Shown piece by piece: positions 1 to 11,303 of a stretch of DNA of 64,000 nucleotides. The stretch comes from Pegea sp. RAD2-039 (Eukaryota; Chordata; Thaliacea; Salpida; Salpidae). A program made the position numbers and the translations under genes. The notes beneath the pieces were generated by a model. The model worked only from the letters and a program-made list of their open reading frames with translations. It was not told the DNA's origin and searched no databases. The stretch spans positions 744,001-808,000 of the forward strand of contig JAQGEQ010000045.1 in the NCBI GenBank assembly GCA_034620365.1, written 5' to 3'. Position 1 is the stretch's first letter; each line of letters begins with the position of its first letter.

Positions 1-36
1 ATATAAAACTCCTGAGAAAAACCATAAAAAACTCCT

Positions 37-87
37 GAGAATGTGTGTTAGTGAGATGTGCTCTCTTTAGGCACCCTCCTTCGTATT
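37..87 (+). repeat. 3' end of a non-LTR retroelement, left copy
   Basis: This 51-base stretch is the reverse complement of 5494-5544 with 6 mismatches (about 88% identity). The right copy lies downstream of a decayed reverse-transcriptase C-terminus, so both are best read as the 3' untranslated end of one element family. The left copy points right, and an A-rich run (about 95-103) follows it. It contains a small hairpin, GAGA-TGTGC-TCTC, the kind of structure non-LTR elements often carry near the 3' end. The preceding bases repeat ACTCCTGAGA twice. Confidence 0.6.
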
Positions 88-429
88 TATATACAAAAAA
101 AAATTGACATCGAAAACGTAGCAAGGGATAACATCTTACTCTGTGGAGGTTGAGCCTCTCGAGACTTGAAAAAGACGGAGCTTCACTAATATCTTATGAA
201 TCGGGGCACCATACTATCACTTGATGCTAACATTGATGATAAATTAGCAACAGAACCTTTGATCGATTTTATATAAAAGTTTGGAGTAACTAAGAGCTAA
301 GATAAATATCAAGCTTTACCAAGCGGTTGCTCTGACCACGCTTTTGTACAGATGTCGATCTTTCGTCTTAGACGTTCGTAATTATAACTTCAATCATACA
401 AAAAATCATATTTGAAGTGAGTGTACTAG

Positions 430-720
430 ATGACAAACTCTCACTTGGCTGCGGAGATAAAGATGCTCCAAAAAAGATTGTCAAAAATCGTGTAAATCAT
501 CGACGCTCCAGAAGAAAAGGTATCCAATATCACCCAACAATTACACTCTTGTGGAAAATCCAGTTTATCTCGAGCTTATCAAACCATGAGCTTGCTGGCC
601 AAAAGGAGATCTTTACCTTTTGAGACTTTTTCAGTATACTTCGGTGTATCTACATCTATTTTTTGCACTTTTGATGCTTTATCTTTGATCCTTGAACAAC
701 TGCCAGTAAATTCCACTTAA
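430..720 (+). pseudogene. Decayed ORF of unknown origin
   Basis: An ATG at 430 opens a frame of 97 codons interrupted by one TAA at 493-495 and closed by TAA at 718-720. The stretch after the stop runs about 74 codons without another stop, unusual in such AT-rich DNA. The first part is Lys/Leu-rich. No family is recognised. It lies just downstream of a retroelement 3' end but is not obviously part of it. It could be a relic, a misread exon of a gene starting left of the window, or chance. Confidence 0.2.
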
Positions 721-1440
721 ATTCCTTTAAAAATAACATTTCATCTTTTTGATTGATTTGAAATTTCATGGGGTTAATTTCCTATCAGCTTCTGACATTC
801 GACATTCGATATTCGACAAACTTCATTTAATATTTCGTATTTTGGTCATTTTAAAAGAAAACATGAAAAATAAAAATTTGGAATTACAACAAATCTTAAA
901 GAATTTTCATTTCTACTTTTGAATTCTACCATCTAACTGTTGTTTGAAATTGCTAAAATTGTCTACAAAAATAAACCATTAAAATTAAATCCTTTAAAAT
1001 TTCTATTTATTCAGTTAAAAAATTTAAAACAACTTTATATTAAAACTTAAGGTCATTAAAAAATATTTAAGTTTTTGTTTAGTGACGACCTTTTAATTAG
1101 ATTTACTAGTTACCTGTTGTTTAATAAGCACTTAACAAGTAATTTTAGAAAATTCAAAGTCAAAAAACATAACTTTAAAAACCAGAATTTATGCCAAAAC
1201 TGTTTCTTAACAAAATAAAAGTTTTTCGATGTTAAGATTTTCAAAATTTGTTTTATTTAAAATTTAATCAAGTAAACATAACAATAAAATTACATCAAGC
1301 AGATAAACAAATATTTTAGAAAAATTAAATATTAATGTTAAATTTAAAATTTGAAAAAAGCCAAATTATTACTATTTTTGTTTCCATGATTTTATGATGC
1401 CGTACGCTTGAAGAAAAAAATTGTTTTTTTTTCCGGAATC

Positions 1441-4400
1441 ATGAACGTAACACTTTTGCATGAAAAAGAAAAGAAATTGAATGAAGCTCCAAAAATATCT
1501 TTGTGTTCGACCAACTTTTGCATTTCAAAAGGAAAAAATATTATATTATATGGATCTTACAGACAAAAAGATAAAACGGTAAATAAATATTTTAATTTTT
1601 GTTATCTTTTTCTAATTATTCTTTTTTAGGAAATAACTTTGATTGGACACCAAAGCGAAGTTACTACTTTGAAATTTGTGACAATTAATAAAGAATTAAA
1701 TTTGTTGAGTGCTGCATCAGATTATTTGATTTCATGGGATGTAGAAGAAGTTTCAGTGGCAGACAGTAATGGTAAAAAAATTCAACTAAAATATTCCAAC
1801 CAAAAAAATATTAAGAATTATGATTTTGAAAAAATTAAAAAAAAAATTGAATTTAAATTGAAACCAGGTGATAAAGTAAGAGGTCATGTAATTGGACGAT
1901 GCTTCATTACACCTCATTGTATTTGCATATTTGGAAAGATAGTTTGCTTAACTTCATCAGATCTTTTAGTAATTTATGATCTGGATCAAAAAAAGGTTTA
2001 AAAAATTAGATCGAAAAATGTATAAAAATTTCAAAATTTTCAGATTTTGATGGAAATTAAATCATCAAATATTTCAGCTACTGAATTTTTAAATGAAAGT
2101 ATTTTACTCACTTCCACTTTTAATGGTTCAATTTTAATCAGAGATCTAAATAATGGAGGCCAAATTATTTCCAAATTTATTCCTTCTGTACTTGGAGTTG
2201 GTAATTTTTTGAAATCTATTTTAGAACATTATTTAAATTTTTCTCATTTTTAGGAGCAAATTTTTTGAGTTCTTCAATTTTCATGGATCACTTTGCGGTT
2301 GGTTCTTCTTCATCTCTGGTTAGATTTCCTTTTTTTTTATTAAAAATGAAATTATTTTGTTAATTTTCAGATTTATGAGTTTCATTTTGATCAAGAGAAA
2401 TTATCAATTAAAGAAAATTTTCATTTTGATTTAAATCAAATTTTATTCCATATTCAGTATTCAAATAAAACTGCTCGTAAGTTAACATCACACAAAGAGC
2501 ATACCTAATTCCCGTTTCCATAGCAATAAACGAAGTTTCTCAAGAGCAACAAGTCTTAGCAACAATTTACACAAATCAACAGTTTCCAGGAAACACGTAA
2601 AATCATTTCTATTTTCATTCATAAAAATTTGACGAAGATCTTTTTTAGAATCTTCAATTCGCGCCGTTTGTTGCTATTAGCAACCGAGCAAGCAATTTAT
2701 GCTATCGATGTAGACAGCCATGACGTCACAGCTCATTTGTTTACTACTGATGACGTCACACCATTCATCAACGATGCAATCTTCTATCGCGACGATGACG
2801 ACTCGAAGGTATGACGTCATCTCACAGTTATTATCACGACTAATATAAACAGTATTTAGGTGATGTGTATGACGTCATCAACTTTTGGGAACAATATTCA
2901 AATTTATTCAATCGATATTTCTGATGACGTCACATTCGATATTTCAACAATTTCATTTTCATCAAGGTTATCGAGGAGTTATTTTCCTTTAACTTGTTTT
3001 CAATCTAATCTTTCAGTGATCCGCTTGTCTCTTCATCTCCTCTTTGGAAAAAAATTGAAAAAGTAAAAAAAAAACCGGAAAAAAAACTAGAAAAAAATTT
3101 GACATTTCAAAAAAAAATTCAAAGTTCCGGTTATACGTCATCACCTAGGTAAGAAGTCACGTGGTTAGATGTCACGTGGTAAGAAGTCACGTGGTTAGAT
3201 GTCATATGAATTCAAGTTGATTGGTTTTCAGAATGGGAATGTTTAAACCAAAAACAAACTTCAAAAAACCCAAAAATCGGACTTCAAAACTGCAAAGCTC
3301 TGATTTGATGAAAATTGAAAAGAGAGTTTGTGATTGGTCCAATTTTGAAGCTTCTGATTATATTTCATTAAACAGAAAAAGTGAAAAAGTGACTTCTATC
3401 AAATGTAAGAAGTTTTCTTCATCATTTCATCTTAATCTTCAAATATTTGTTTTTTGATTCTCAAATTTATCTAAACATCTAATCTTTATTCCCTAAATTT
3501 ATCATCTAATCATCATCATCTGATTTTTATCATCTGATCTTCATCATCTAATCTTCATCATCTAATCTTCATCATCTAATCTTCATCATCTAATCTTCAT
3601 CATCTAATCTTCATCATCTAATCATCATCATCATCTGATCTTCATCATCTGATTTTTATCATCTGATCTTCATCATCTAATCTTCATCATCTAATCTTCA
3701 TCATCTAATCATCATCATCATCCGATCTTCATCATCTGATCTTTATCATCTGATCTTCATCATCTGATCTTCATCATCTGATCTTCATCATTTGATCTTC
3801 ATCATTTGATCTTTATCATCTGATCTTCATCATCTGATCTTCATCATCTAATTTTCATCATATGATCTTCATCTTCTGATCTTCATCATCTGATCTTCAT
3901 CATCTGATCTTCATCTTTTATCCTCTTCAGCAACAGAGAAGATGATATCTGTCGGTTTTTCCGACTCCACAGTTTTTATCTCGAATCTTCCTCTCCAACA
4001 AAACTCTTCACCAAAATCTTTCAAATCTCAACGAGTCTTGACTCATCATCAAAAAGAAATTCTTTCATGTGATTGGTCAAACAGCGGAAACTTGTTGATG
4101 ACGTCATCAGCCGATAACACGATCGCGTTGTGGAATCCTTCAAAAAGCTCCGAGCTTCTTCTCGATGTACAAGTGAAAATATTTAAAGTAAGTCCATCGG
4201 ATGTTGATCTTCTCTTGGTGTTGATCTACTGGAAGTTGATCTTCCAAACAGAACCGCGCGATCAACTCAGCTCAATTCTTCTTCGGTGATAGATTTGTGA
4301 TGACGTCACAATCCAACTCTCATCTTCTTTACTCTTATCAGTTACATGAAGGTCCAAAAGATGACGTTAAAAGGTGACGTCATCAAACAATCGCGTTTTC

Positions 4401-5148
4401 GCTTCGATAATATTTTCATTTAGATATTTAAACGTTGGAACTTCAAAACTGATTGGTAATTGGTCAATGGAGGAAGCTCAGGCGATCACGTGTTCAACAG
4501 CAGCCAATCACGTTAATTCATGTTAGTGTTAACACCATCACGTGATTTATAAATCGATGATGACGTCATATAGATGTTATGATGCGAGCAAGCTCTCAAA
4601 AAGTTGTTGAAGTCTTTGACATGAATCATTGTAAGGTAGTTCGAAGATGGGAACAAGTTCATCAGAAACCACCTCATATAATTCGACTTGATGACGCAAG
4701 TGATGTGTTTGTGACGTCATCACAAGGCGATGGCATCAAACTTTGGGATTTGAGGATTAAAAAGTCCGTTGCTAAGTGATAACGCGTTTCAAAACTTTCA
4801 TCTTTTTTTCTGAAGATGCCTTCATAAATTTCATCATCATTCTTGCGTCAGTAAGTGTGACGTCATTATCAGCGATTGCCTTCGATATTTGTCGAGTGGA
4901 ACGGATGATAAAAATGTTGTTTTGTGTTCTAAACTGGATTTTTTTGATTTTGTCTTTTTTGCAGATTTGTCTTTATGATTTACGACAAAATCTGCCCCTA
5001 AAAATGTTGACAACAAAAAACAAAACGACCAAATTGTGCCAATCGATTCAGGTAAGATATCTGATGAATTTTTTATGATTTAAAGAAGATTTTGTTGTTT
5101 CAGATGTATGCTGGTGATAATTTGGGAGGAGTAGAAATTTTTTGTTAA
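1441..5148 (+). CDS. WDR27: WD40 repeat protein, WDR27-like (17 exons)
   Basis: Exons: 1441-1578, 1630-1995, 2044-2200, 2254-2318, 2371-2476, 2524-2596, 2649-2808, 2860-2966, 3017-3148, 3232-3404, 3931-4187, 4342-4373, 4424-4521, 4574-4775, 4816-4915, 4965-5051, 5104-5148. Phases agree throughout and give about 765 aa. WD repeats are visible as GHQSEVTTLKFV with SASDYLISWDV (N-terminal), HHQKEILSCDWSNSG with TSSADNTIALWN (middle), and VTSSQGDGIKLWDLR followed by GTDDKNICLYDLRQN (C-terminal). The order and wording of the first and last repeats resemble vertebrate WDR27 as I remember it, and the length is close to that family (about 830 aa). The protein is presumably a beta-propeller scaffold of uncertain function. 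The start is the first in-frame ATG. Most introns are 40-55 nt; the 10th is swollen by a minisatellite. Another WD40 family cannot be excluded. Confidence 0.7.
3149..3204 (+). repeat. 30-bp tandem duplication that copies a splice donor
   Basis: Bases 3149-3178 are repeated at 3179-3204. Both copies begin GTAAGAAGTCACGTGG, so the duplication copied the 5' splice site of the 9th intron. Use of the second donor would put TAA straight after the exon 9 reading frame, so the first donor must be used for the full-length protein. Confidence 0.85.
3501..3918 (+). repeat. 15-bp minisatellite in intron 10 of the WDR27-like gene
   Basis: About 28 units of roughly TCATCATCTAATCTT, with TAATC/TGATC and CTTC/TTTT variants and occasional 3-bp insertions. 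It fills an intron (3405-3930) that would otherwise be near the local norm of 50 nt. Confidence 0.95.
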
Positions 5149-5303
5149 CAGTTTTCAAAAATCTTTATAATTTGAAGCAAAATTGTTAATTATTTTCTTT
5201 TGTTCTTCACTTTATCTCTTTTTGATAAAATTTTTTGTTTAACTTAAAAACCAAAAACGGAACATTTAACTGCAGTTTTCAACAATTTGTTGTCTTAGTT
5301 TAA

Positions 5304-5309
5304 AATAAA
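5304..5309 (+). terminator. Polyadenylation signal AATAAA, WDR27-like gene
   Basis: AATAAA lies 156 nt after the stop codon, the first canonical hexamer downstream on this strand. Confidence 0.4.
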
Positions 5310-5493
5310 AATGAAAAAATATTAACTTGAGGACTTTATTTGCTCAGCATTACATGAAAATATTTATCATAGAAATTAACAAAAAATAGTGTTGTGGTGA
5401 TAGAACCTAACTTTAATAAGGCCATTATGTCCCAATAAATTTCAATTAAATTGTAATTAACAACTAGGGTTTAAATATTTATTTATTTCAATT

Positions 5494-5544
5494 AATGCGA
5501 AGGAGGGTGCCTGAAGAGAGAACCTCTCGCTAACATACATTCTC
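5494..5544 (-). repeat. 3' end of a non-LTR retroelement, right copy
   Basis: This is the inverted partner of 37-87. On the minus strand it lies about 120 nt past the stop of a decayed reverse-transcriptase C-terminus and is followed by a short AATAAATAAATA tail. It contains a clean hairpin, GAGAG-GTT-CTCTC. The two copies face each other across the WDR27-like gene. Confidence 0.65.
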
Positions 5545-5661
5545 ACAAATAATATCTATTTAGTCAAAAGTATAGAAAGCAAAAGACTTCAGTAGTCCTC
5601 AAAGCATATAACAGTGAACAATTATGTAGAATGTTAATAGTATTAAAATAGACAAAAAAAA

Positions 5662-5991
5662 TCACAGTTTTGAAATGAGAATGTTGGCAATATTAAAACG
5701 GTTCAACTTCTTTTTGAACAACGCGAGTGATTCTGACATGACAATGTCTGATGGCAGCTGGTTCCAAGTACTAATTGTGCGGTATGAGAAAAAATTTCAA
5801 TCTGATTAATGTATAAGGTGATATGCACTTATTAAAATGTAATGTTTGTTGTCTGAGTTGGTATAACATGAGGAAAAGTCTAATAGAAAAGAAAGCATCG
5901 AACTGAAGGTTAATTAAATTGTGGATAATTTAAAAAATAAGAATTAAATCGTATTTAATCCGTCGAATTTCCAAAGTATCTAAATTCAAGC
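5662..5991 (-). mobile_element. Non-LTR retrotransposon relic, reverse-transcriptase C-terminus
   Basis: Reading the minus strand with frameshifts gives LNLDTLEIRRIKYDLILIF, a stop, then FFSYRTISTWNQLPSDIV and an FKKKLNRF segment before a stop at 5662-5664. This order (a 'LxLxxLExRRxxxDLxxxFK' stretch, then 'R..xxWNxLPxxIV..xSxxxFKxxL' at the extreme C-terminus) is typical of CR1/Jockey/RTE-type reverse transcriptases. The frame is broken by several stops, so it is an inactive 5'-truncated copy. It precedes the 3' end at 5494-5544. Confidence 0.7.
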
Positions 5992-6627
5992 AGCTAAGAT
6001 GATCGTATAGCAACCATGAATTACATCTAGAAATGTTTCAAATAATTTCTTTTAAATTATTTAGTAAATCTAACTCTTTACGACAATTGTATTTTACTTG
6101 GAACCTAATCTTATTTATTTTTACTAATCATGTTTCAGTCAGTTTCCACTTTAAACTTTTTGACCAAAAAATAATATTATTTAATATAATGAACGAATTT
6201 ATTTTTATGAAAAAGATATTTAAAGTTTAGTTTTTATATCTCAAACTCAGAAATTAAAATATTTAACTTTTAATACACTTAGATAATTAAATTAGAATAA
6301 AATTTTGAAGTTAATAAATGTTTTCTACAAATAATATTTCGCTTTTGATATTAGAAACTTGAAGACTAAATCTGTAACTAGATGTAATTTGAAGAAACTT
6401 TAGTAGTAATTCTATCTCTTTTTCTAATACTAACATTTCATATAATTATTCACTGTTTTATGTTTTAGGGAATAATTTGTTACATCTTCTACTTTCTATA
6501 TCTCTAACTGCTTTCTATGAAATTAGTAGAATGACTTCAAGTTGTAATTTGTCTTTAAAAAGCTATCTACAGAAAAGTCAGTTTGCTTCAATTTTAGCGG
6601 CAACAATTTTTGTAAAGAAATAAAAAA

Positions 6628-6633
6628 TTTATT
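6628..6633 (-). terminator. Polyadenylation signal AATAAA, kinesin gene
   Basis: AATAAA on the minus strand, 45 nt past the kinesin stop codon at 6678-6680. Position and sequence are typical. Confidence 0.6.
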
Positions 6634-6677
6634 AGTAAAAAAAAAGAAAAAGTTAGAAGAAAGAAGAAGGGAGAAGA

Positions 6678-9600
6678 TTATTTCTTCCTTCGAAGGCGAG
6701 ACGACCATGATCCCGTGTTTGTCGTCGCGGTTAAGAAGCGATCTTTCTCTTCATCGCCCTCTTGTGGTTCCAGCCGACGCCGAGGAGTTTTTCCTTTCAC
6801 AGGCCTCTTACATTTGATTGGGGATTCTTCTAGAGAATAAAACTGCATGAAAAAGACTGAAAATAAGATAAATAGCAGACGAGACCTTCATGTGAGGAAA
6901 GATCTGCCATACAAGAGGCATTCATCATCTCAACTTCTAATGACGTCGATGATGATGATGATGAATTTAGGGTCTCATTTTCTTTATCAAGATCTTTTTC
7001 AAGAACCCTCGCCTAGTTGAAGAGATTAAAAAGAGATCTTGGATGCTAATTAACAACTACCTCTTCTAAACATTTCTTTGTTTCAGCCAGCTTGTGATTT
7101 ACATCAAGTAATTCGCTGCTGAGCTGAACATTTTTCTGCATTTGTTCATCCAGAAGTTGCTAAAAAGTTCAGAAATGTTTTCAATTAAAAATAAAACTTG
7201 TTGAAGTTCAACTAACTCTGATTTGTAGCACGCGTTCGTCAGATGATGATTTAGATTCACCAAGTTCTTCAATCTAACAAATAGATGAAGATAAATAGAA
7301 AGAAATTAATCTTTGAAGATATGGACTTACAACAGATTTCAATCTGATAATTTCAACTTTTGAATCTTCAACTTTTGAACCTTCCACTTTCAAATTTTCA
7401 ACCTGAAAATAACATTTGGTTTTTTACTGAGTTTTTGTAGAAGTATTTTACAAACAAACAAAAGAGTTTAGAATCGAATCAACTCACTAAGAGTCTCAAC
7501 TCTTCTCTTTCTTTCCTATGATTACTGATTAAAGTACCCTCGATTAAATTTCTTTTGTTTATCTCTTTTTCCAAACTAACTTTCTTTTATTTATAAATAG
7601 ATTAACAACTTACATCAAAATCTCATTCATAAATTTTTAAATCATTTAATCGACTTATATCATGAAAATCTACAAAATACTTCAACTAACCTCTAACTTT
7701 AACTCCTCAATCATCTTCTGCTGGTCTGCAACTTTATTTTTCAGCTCTTCAGAGTTATCAACCTGCTGATACAAAGATGTGTGAAGGATGTTTTATACAC
7801 AAAACAAATCTTACTAAACAAATAGAACATTTCGTTATGACTTCGTTAGCAGCAACAGCTTCAGCATTTTTCAATTCCACCTACAAATATTTGTTTCAAC
7901 TAAACGATGGAAATTGATGGATTTGTGAGCAACAAACCTTCAAAACCTGAATTTCTTCTTTACACTTCTCCTTGTCTACTTGGAGATCACTAGTGACTTC
8001 ACGACCTGCAACCACATCATCAAGTAATTTCTAATTACGACAATCTTCATCAATTACTTTCAGTGAGCTCTTTTTTTAACTCTTCATTTTCAGCTAAAAG
8101 ATAAAAAGAAAGTTGAAAAGAAACAAGTAAATAGATAAGTTGAAAATACCTTCCGTCTTCTCTACGATTCTTTTCAACTCTTCTATCATATCCTGTAACA
8201 ATAAAACGATCTTTAAAACAACTCTTTCAATCTTGTGACTTCAAACATTTTTCTCCGTAACAACAGCCGTGTGTTGCTGTTGGACAAGGTCAGCGTAGAT
8301 CTGGATCCGTTTTTCGGCATTATTCTCCGCTCTTTCTACCTCATTGATTCGTCTTTCGCTGTAAAGATTGAGATCAGATGACGTAGACATCAAAACGCAC
8401 GCTACTTACTCGCCTTGCTCACGGACTTGATCAATTTGAGCCATAAAGACTTTTGTGAGATGGTTTCGAGTCTTCACGTCAGCTTCTTCCCTTTTCTGTT
8501 TTTCCTTATTTCGAGACTCGATCGCAAAATTGATGACTTTGAGTAATCGCGCCTGAAACGTCGTCAGCTTTGATGACGTCATCAATTGTCACATGACGTC
8601 TACAAACCTCTCTTTGTTTGAGTCTTTCTATTTCCTCAATCATATCGATCGAAGATTCTTCATCTTCGGTCTCTTCTTCTTCTTCTTCATCATCTTCTTC
8701 CTCCTCTGTAAAGAAAATCCAGCGAAATGACGTCACCACTGAAATGACGTCACAACAGACCTTTCAGGGTATTCAAAACCGGGTTACACTGTTGTAACCA
8801 AGATGACTTCCTTGGGAGCAGAGACTGCTTCATCTTGATCTAGATTCAGTGGAATTTGGAAAAAGCTTTTGAAAACACGATCTCTCTCAAACCTTTGAGG
8901 CACTCGCACTAAATTTCAAAACATTCAAACTTTCGTTGAAAGTGATGCAAGCTGGACTGATGTTGACCAACATACAAATGCCCCCAAACTCAAAGTGGTT
9001 CCTAAACATCCGGGTCATTTTGGACTCACGGAACGGAACCATTTGCTTCTTTTGATTCTCTGAATATTTGAAGAAGAAATTGAAGAAAATCAACTTTGAT
9101 AATCAAACTTTCAATTTGATTTCTTTCAACTAAAACCTTTTCTTCTATATTTACTGACATCTTATCAAATGTTTTTACTTTTAACAGACAATTAATGACA
9201 TTTGATGAAGCAACAAACTAACTGAACAAATTCTGGTTACTCCGGACACAAGCGATGCATTTGCCGAGCGTCAACATCGCTGTGTTGATCTTTCCAGCTT
9301 CTTTCAATCTCATATTCGCATTCATCGTCTTCTTTTGTCGTTCCATTCCAGCTAAATCACAGAAAGACAACCTACAAAGAGTTTATATTTACGACAAGAA
9401 GCGATCAAACACAAACATCCTACTGAGTTGCCAGGGTTTCTTTGCGGTCGCCATCAATTGTCTCTCGAACACATTTGATGGAGAAGATGGAATGACTGAA
9501 AAACAGACACGATCACAAACACGCGAGATTTCTTGATGCAACAGACCTTCTGCTGGATGCTTTATTCAAGCGGGTATTCCCCACATGAAGGTTTTGTTTA

Positions 9601-11303
9601 CCCAGGTTGATTAACTTGAATACCTCTGTTGGGTTTGAAACCTGAAAATTGTAATTTTTGAAATCTAAAAGACTTAAATCGATTGATTGACGAACAGGGA
9701 TGACTAGCGCTCCATTTACATAAGTCTCACGACGATTTTCCGCCAATTTTAATTGGTTTCGTGAAGTCCCGAAACTTGTAAGTAAATCGAAAATTTGCTC
9801 ATTGTAAATTTCGATATAACTCACAAATAAAGAATAGCTGAAAGAGATTGTTTTAGGTTTATGAGAAGATGGAGTCGACTAGTTACCGGAATGAGCCGTG
9901 TGTTGATGGAAGTTCACTGCCAACGCTGATATTCTCGTTGAAATCGAGATACGAATATCTCCTTTTATAAGAGGAAGTTCCAGAAGATGAACAAGAAGCT
10001 CTTTCTAAGGAAGAATCGAACCCCTAAAATCAAATCGTTGTTATGGAGTAGAGAGATATATGAGTCTCTGAAGTCAACTACTAGCAGATCAAGTATCAGA
10101 GATTAGAACAGAGAAGACAAAATGATGAACATGTCAAGATTTGTAAATCTCCATGATCTCTTTTCTCATATTCTCAAACCTCTATTTATCTAGTTGTCTT
10201 GTATCGACGCAAAATATTAGTTCATGGAAATATTTAGTTAATAAAAATTAATTAAATTTTATAGAACTACAAACTTTGCTTCCATTTCGCAATAATTGTT
10301 CCTTTTTCTCCATCACTACAGCATATTCTTCATCTGATACATATGCTACCTCATTTGCATTATTTATCAGTACTCTCTACAAAAATATGTCTTGTAGGAA
10401 GCTTAAGACATTATCTAATAGAAAACCTCATCACTAATCTTTCCGGAGATACTTCTAAAAATAGAAGCAACACTCCGTGGTAGAATCCCTTCCTCTCCTG
10501 GTAAACCTCTGATTGTATAAGTCTTACCTGAAATTTCTCAACTTGTTATATTTTACTTTTTATCAGTATGCAAATTACCAGCATTCGTGACGCCATAAGT
10601 AAATATGAGGCCATCCCTTCCATCCAGCAAATTCTTAATTAATGGGACGGTCGTCTCATCAAAGAATTGCTTTTGGCTGAAAGTAAAAGTTAAAATTAAA
10701 TACTTTTAAGATAAGAAGATAAGGAAATATCTATTTCATTTTCAACTGACTTCACATTCTCCCCGAAAATTTTTGAGAAGCTGAACAAGGCTTGCTCATT
10801 GCTGTTGTCTGGATTTGAAGCTATTATAGTTTTACCATTTCCAGCAACCGTAAATCCAATCTAAGGTCATTACAACTGTTGTTACTTAAATTAAGGCTAA
10901 AATTATAATCATTTATTAATGATAGTTATAAAGTTATGTATATGATAATTATTTTACGGTGATATTAACTTAGATAAGTTATGAAAAATATTTATATCTA
11001 CCTTATCTTCAGCTAAAAGCTCCTCTTTTGTTAAAGGTCTAACACGAAGATAAACTTTTAACAAGTTTGTGTCCTCTTTATTCTTCAACTCATCATTTAA
11101 ATTTAAATCATTATCCAAGTTCTATTAAAAATAAAACATTAAAGCAAACAAATTGATATTTACAGGAGTTTTAATGCAATAAAATAATGTTACAAGTCAT
11201 TAAAACTATGAACAAAATTAGAAACCTTCTTTATATCACTAAATGATTCATTAGATTCAGAAATGCTATATTCAGAAGAAGATAACCAACTTGCTCTATC
11301 CAT
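6678..11303 (-). CDS. KIF20A: Kinesin-6 family motor protein, KIF20A-like (27 exons)
   Basis: Exons (descending): 11303-11226, 11121-11002, 10860-10751, 10676-10579, 10527-10427, 10376-10275, 10023-9887, 9837-9696, 9641-9547, 9495-9424, 9371-9241, 9059-8893, 8839-8761, 8705-8608, 8552-8410, 8358-8247, 8192-8150, 8093-8058, 8005-7938, 7880-7815, 7762-7691, 7583-7488, 7402-7331, 7273-7217, 7159-7061, 7012-6886, 6829-6678; about 890 aa. The motor spans about 46-451: KVYLRVRPL, P-loop GVTNAGKTYT (near 131), SSRSHSIFS (near 324), LSFCDLAGMER (near 353), VPFRESKMTRMF. A long insert (about 165-250) before YIEIYNEQIFDLL marks kinesin-6. An acidic run follows (about 478-495), then coiled coil to about 810 and a basic tail (KRPVKGKTPRRR). 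Kinesin-6 motors bundle antiparallel midzone microtubules and deliver the chromosomal passenger complex in cytokinesis. KIF20B is the alternative. The exon at 7583-7488 is the least certain; its acceptor is weak. Confidence 0.88.
6753..6771 (-). promoter_or_regulatory. CTCF-like site inside the last kinesin exon
   Basis: The minus strand reads ACCACAAGAGGGCGAT, 12 of 14 positions of the CTCF core CCASYAGRKGGCRS. It is coding sequence, so the match may be chance. Confidence 0.2.

Larger units (their letters stand above)
1..1440. other. Upstream region of the WDR27-like gene
   Basis: No intact gene is seen here. The first 100 bases hold the 3' end of a retroelement (separate entry). Bases 430-720 carry a decayed open frame of 97 codons with one internal stop (separate entry). 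From about 760 to 1440 the sequence is AT-rich and featureless. There is no upstream in-frame ATG for the WDR27-like gene before 1441, because a stop lies at 1387-1389. Confidence 0.6.
5149..6677. other. Intergenic region between WDR27-like and kinesin genes
   Basis: Apart from the retroelement relic and the polyadenylation signals nothing is seen. The two flanking genes are convergent (plus strand then minus strand), so no promoter is expected here. Confidence 0.6.

Noticed and set aside
4776-5078. 100-codon plus-strand ORF near the end of the WDR27-like gene
   Set aside because: It starts in an intron and runs in the wrong frame through exons 15 and 16; the WD40 frame reads GTDDKNICLYDLRQN instead.
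1-5545. The WDR27-like gene as cargo of a DNA transposon with terminal inverted repeats
   Set aside because: The inverted repeat is better explained by two separate non-LTR 3' ends, since a reverse-transcriptase remnant sits beside one copy; no transposase or target-site duplication is seen.
8506-8739. 77-codon ORF over the acidic kinesin region reading on through the intron
   Set aside because: The Glu-rich part is a real exon (8705-8608), but the continuation is an intron with a good donor and acceptor.
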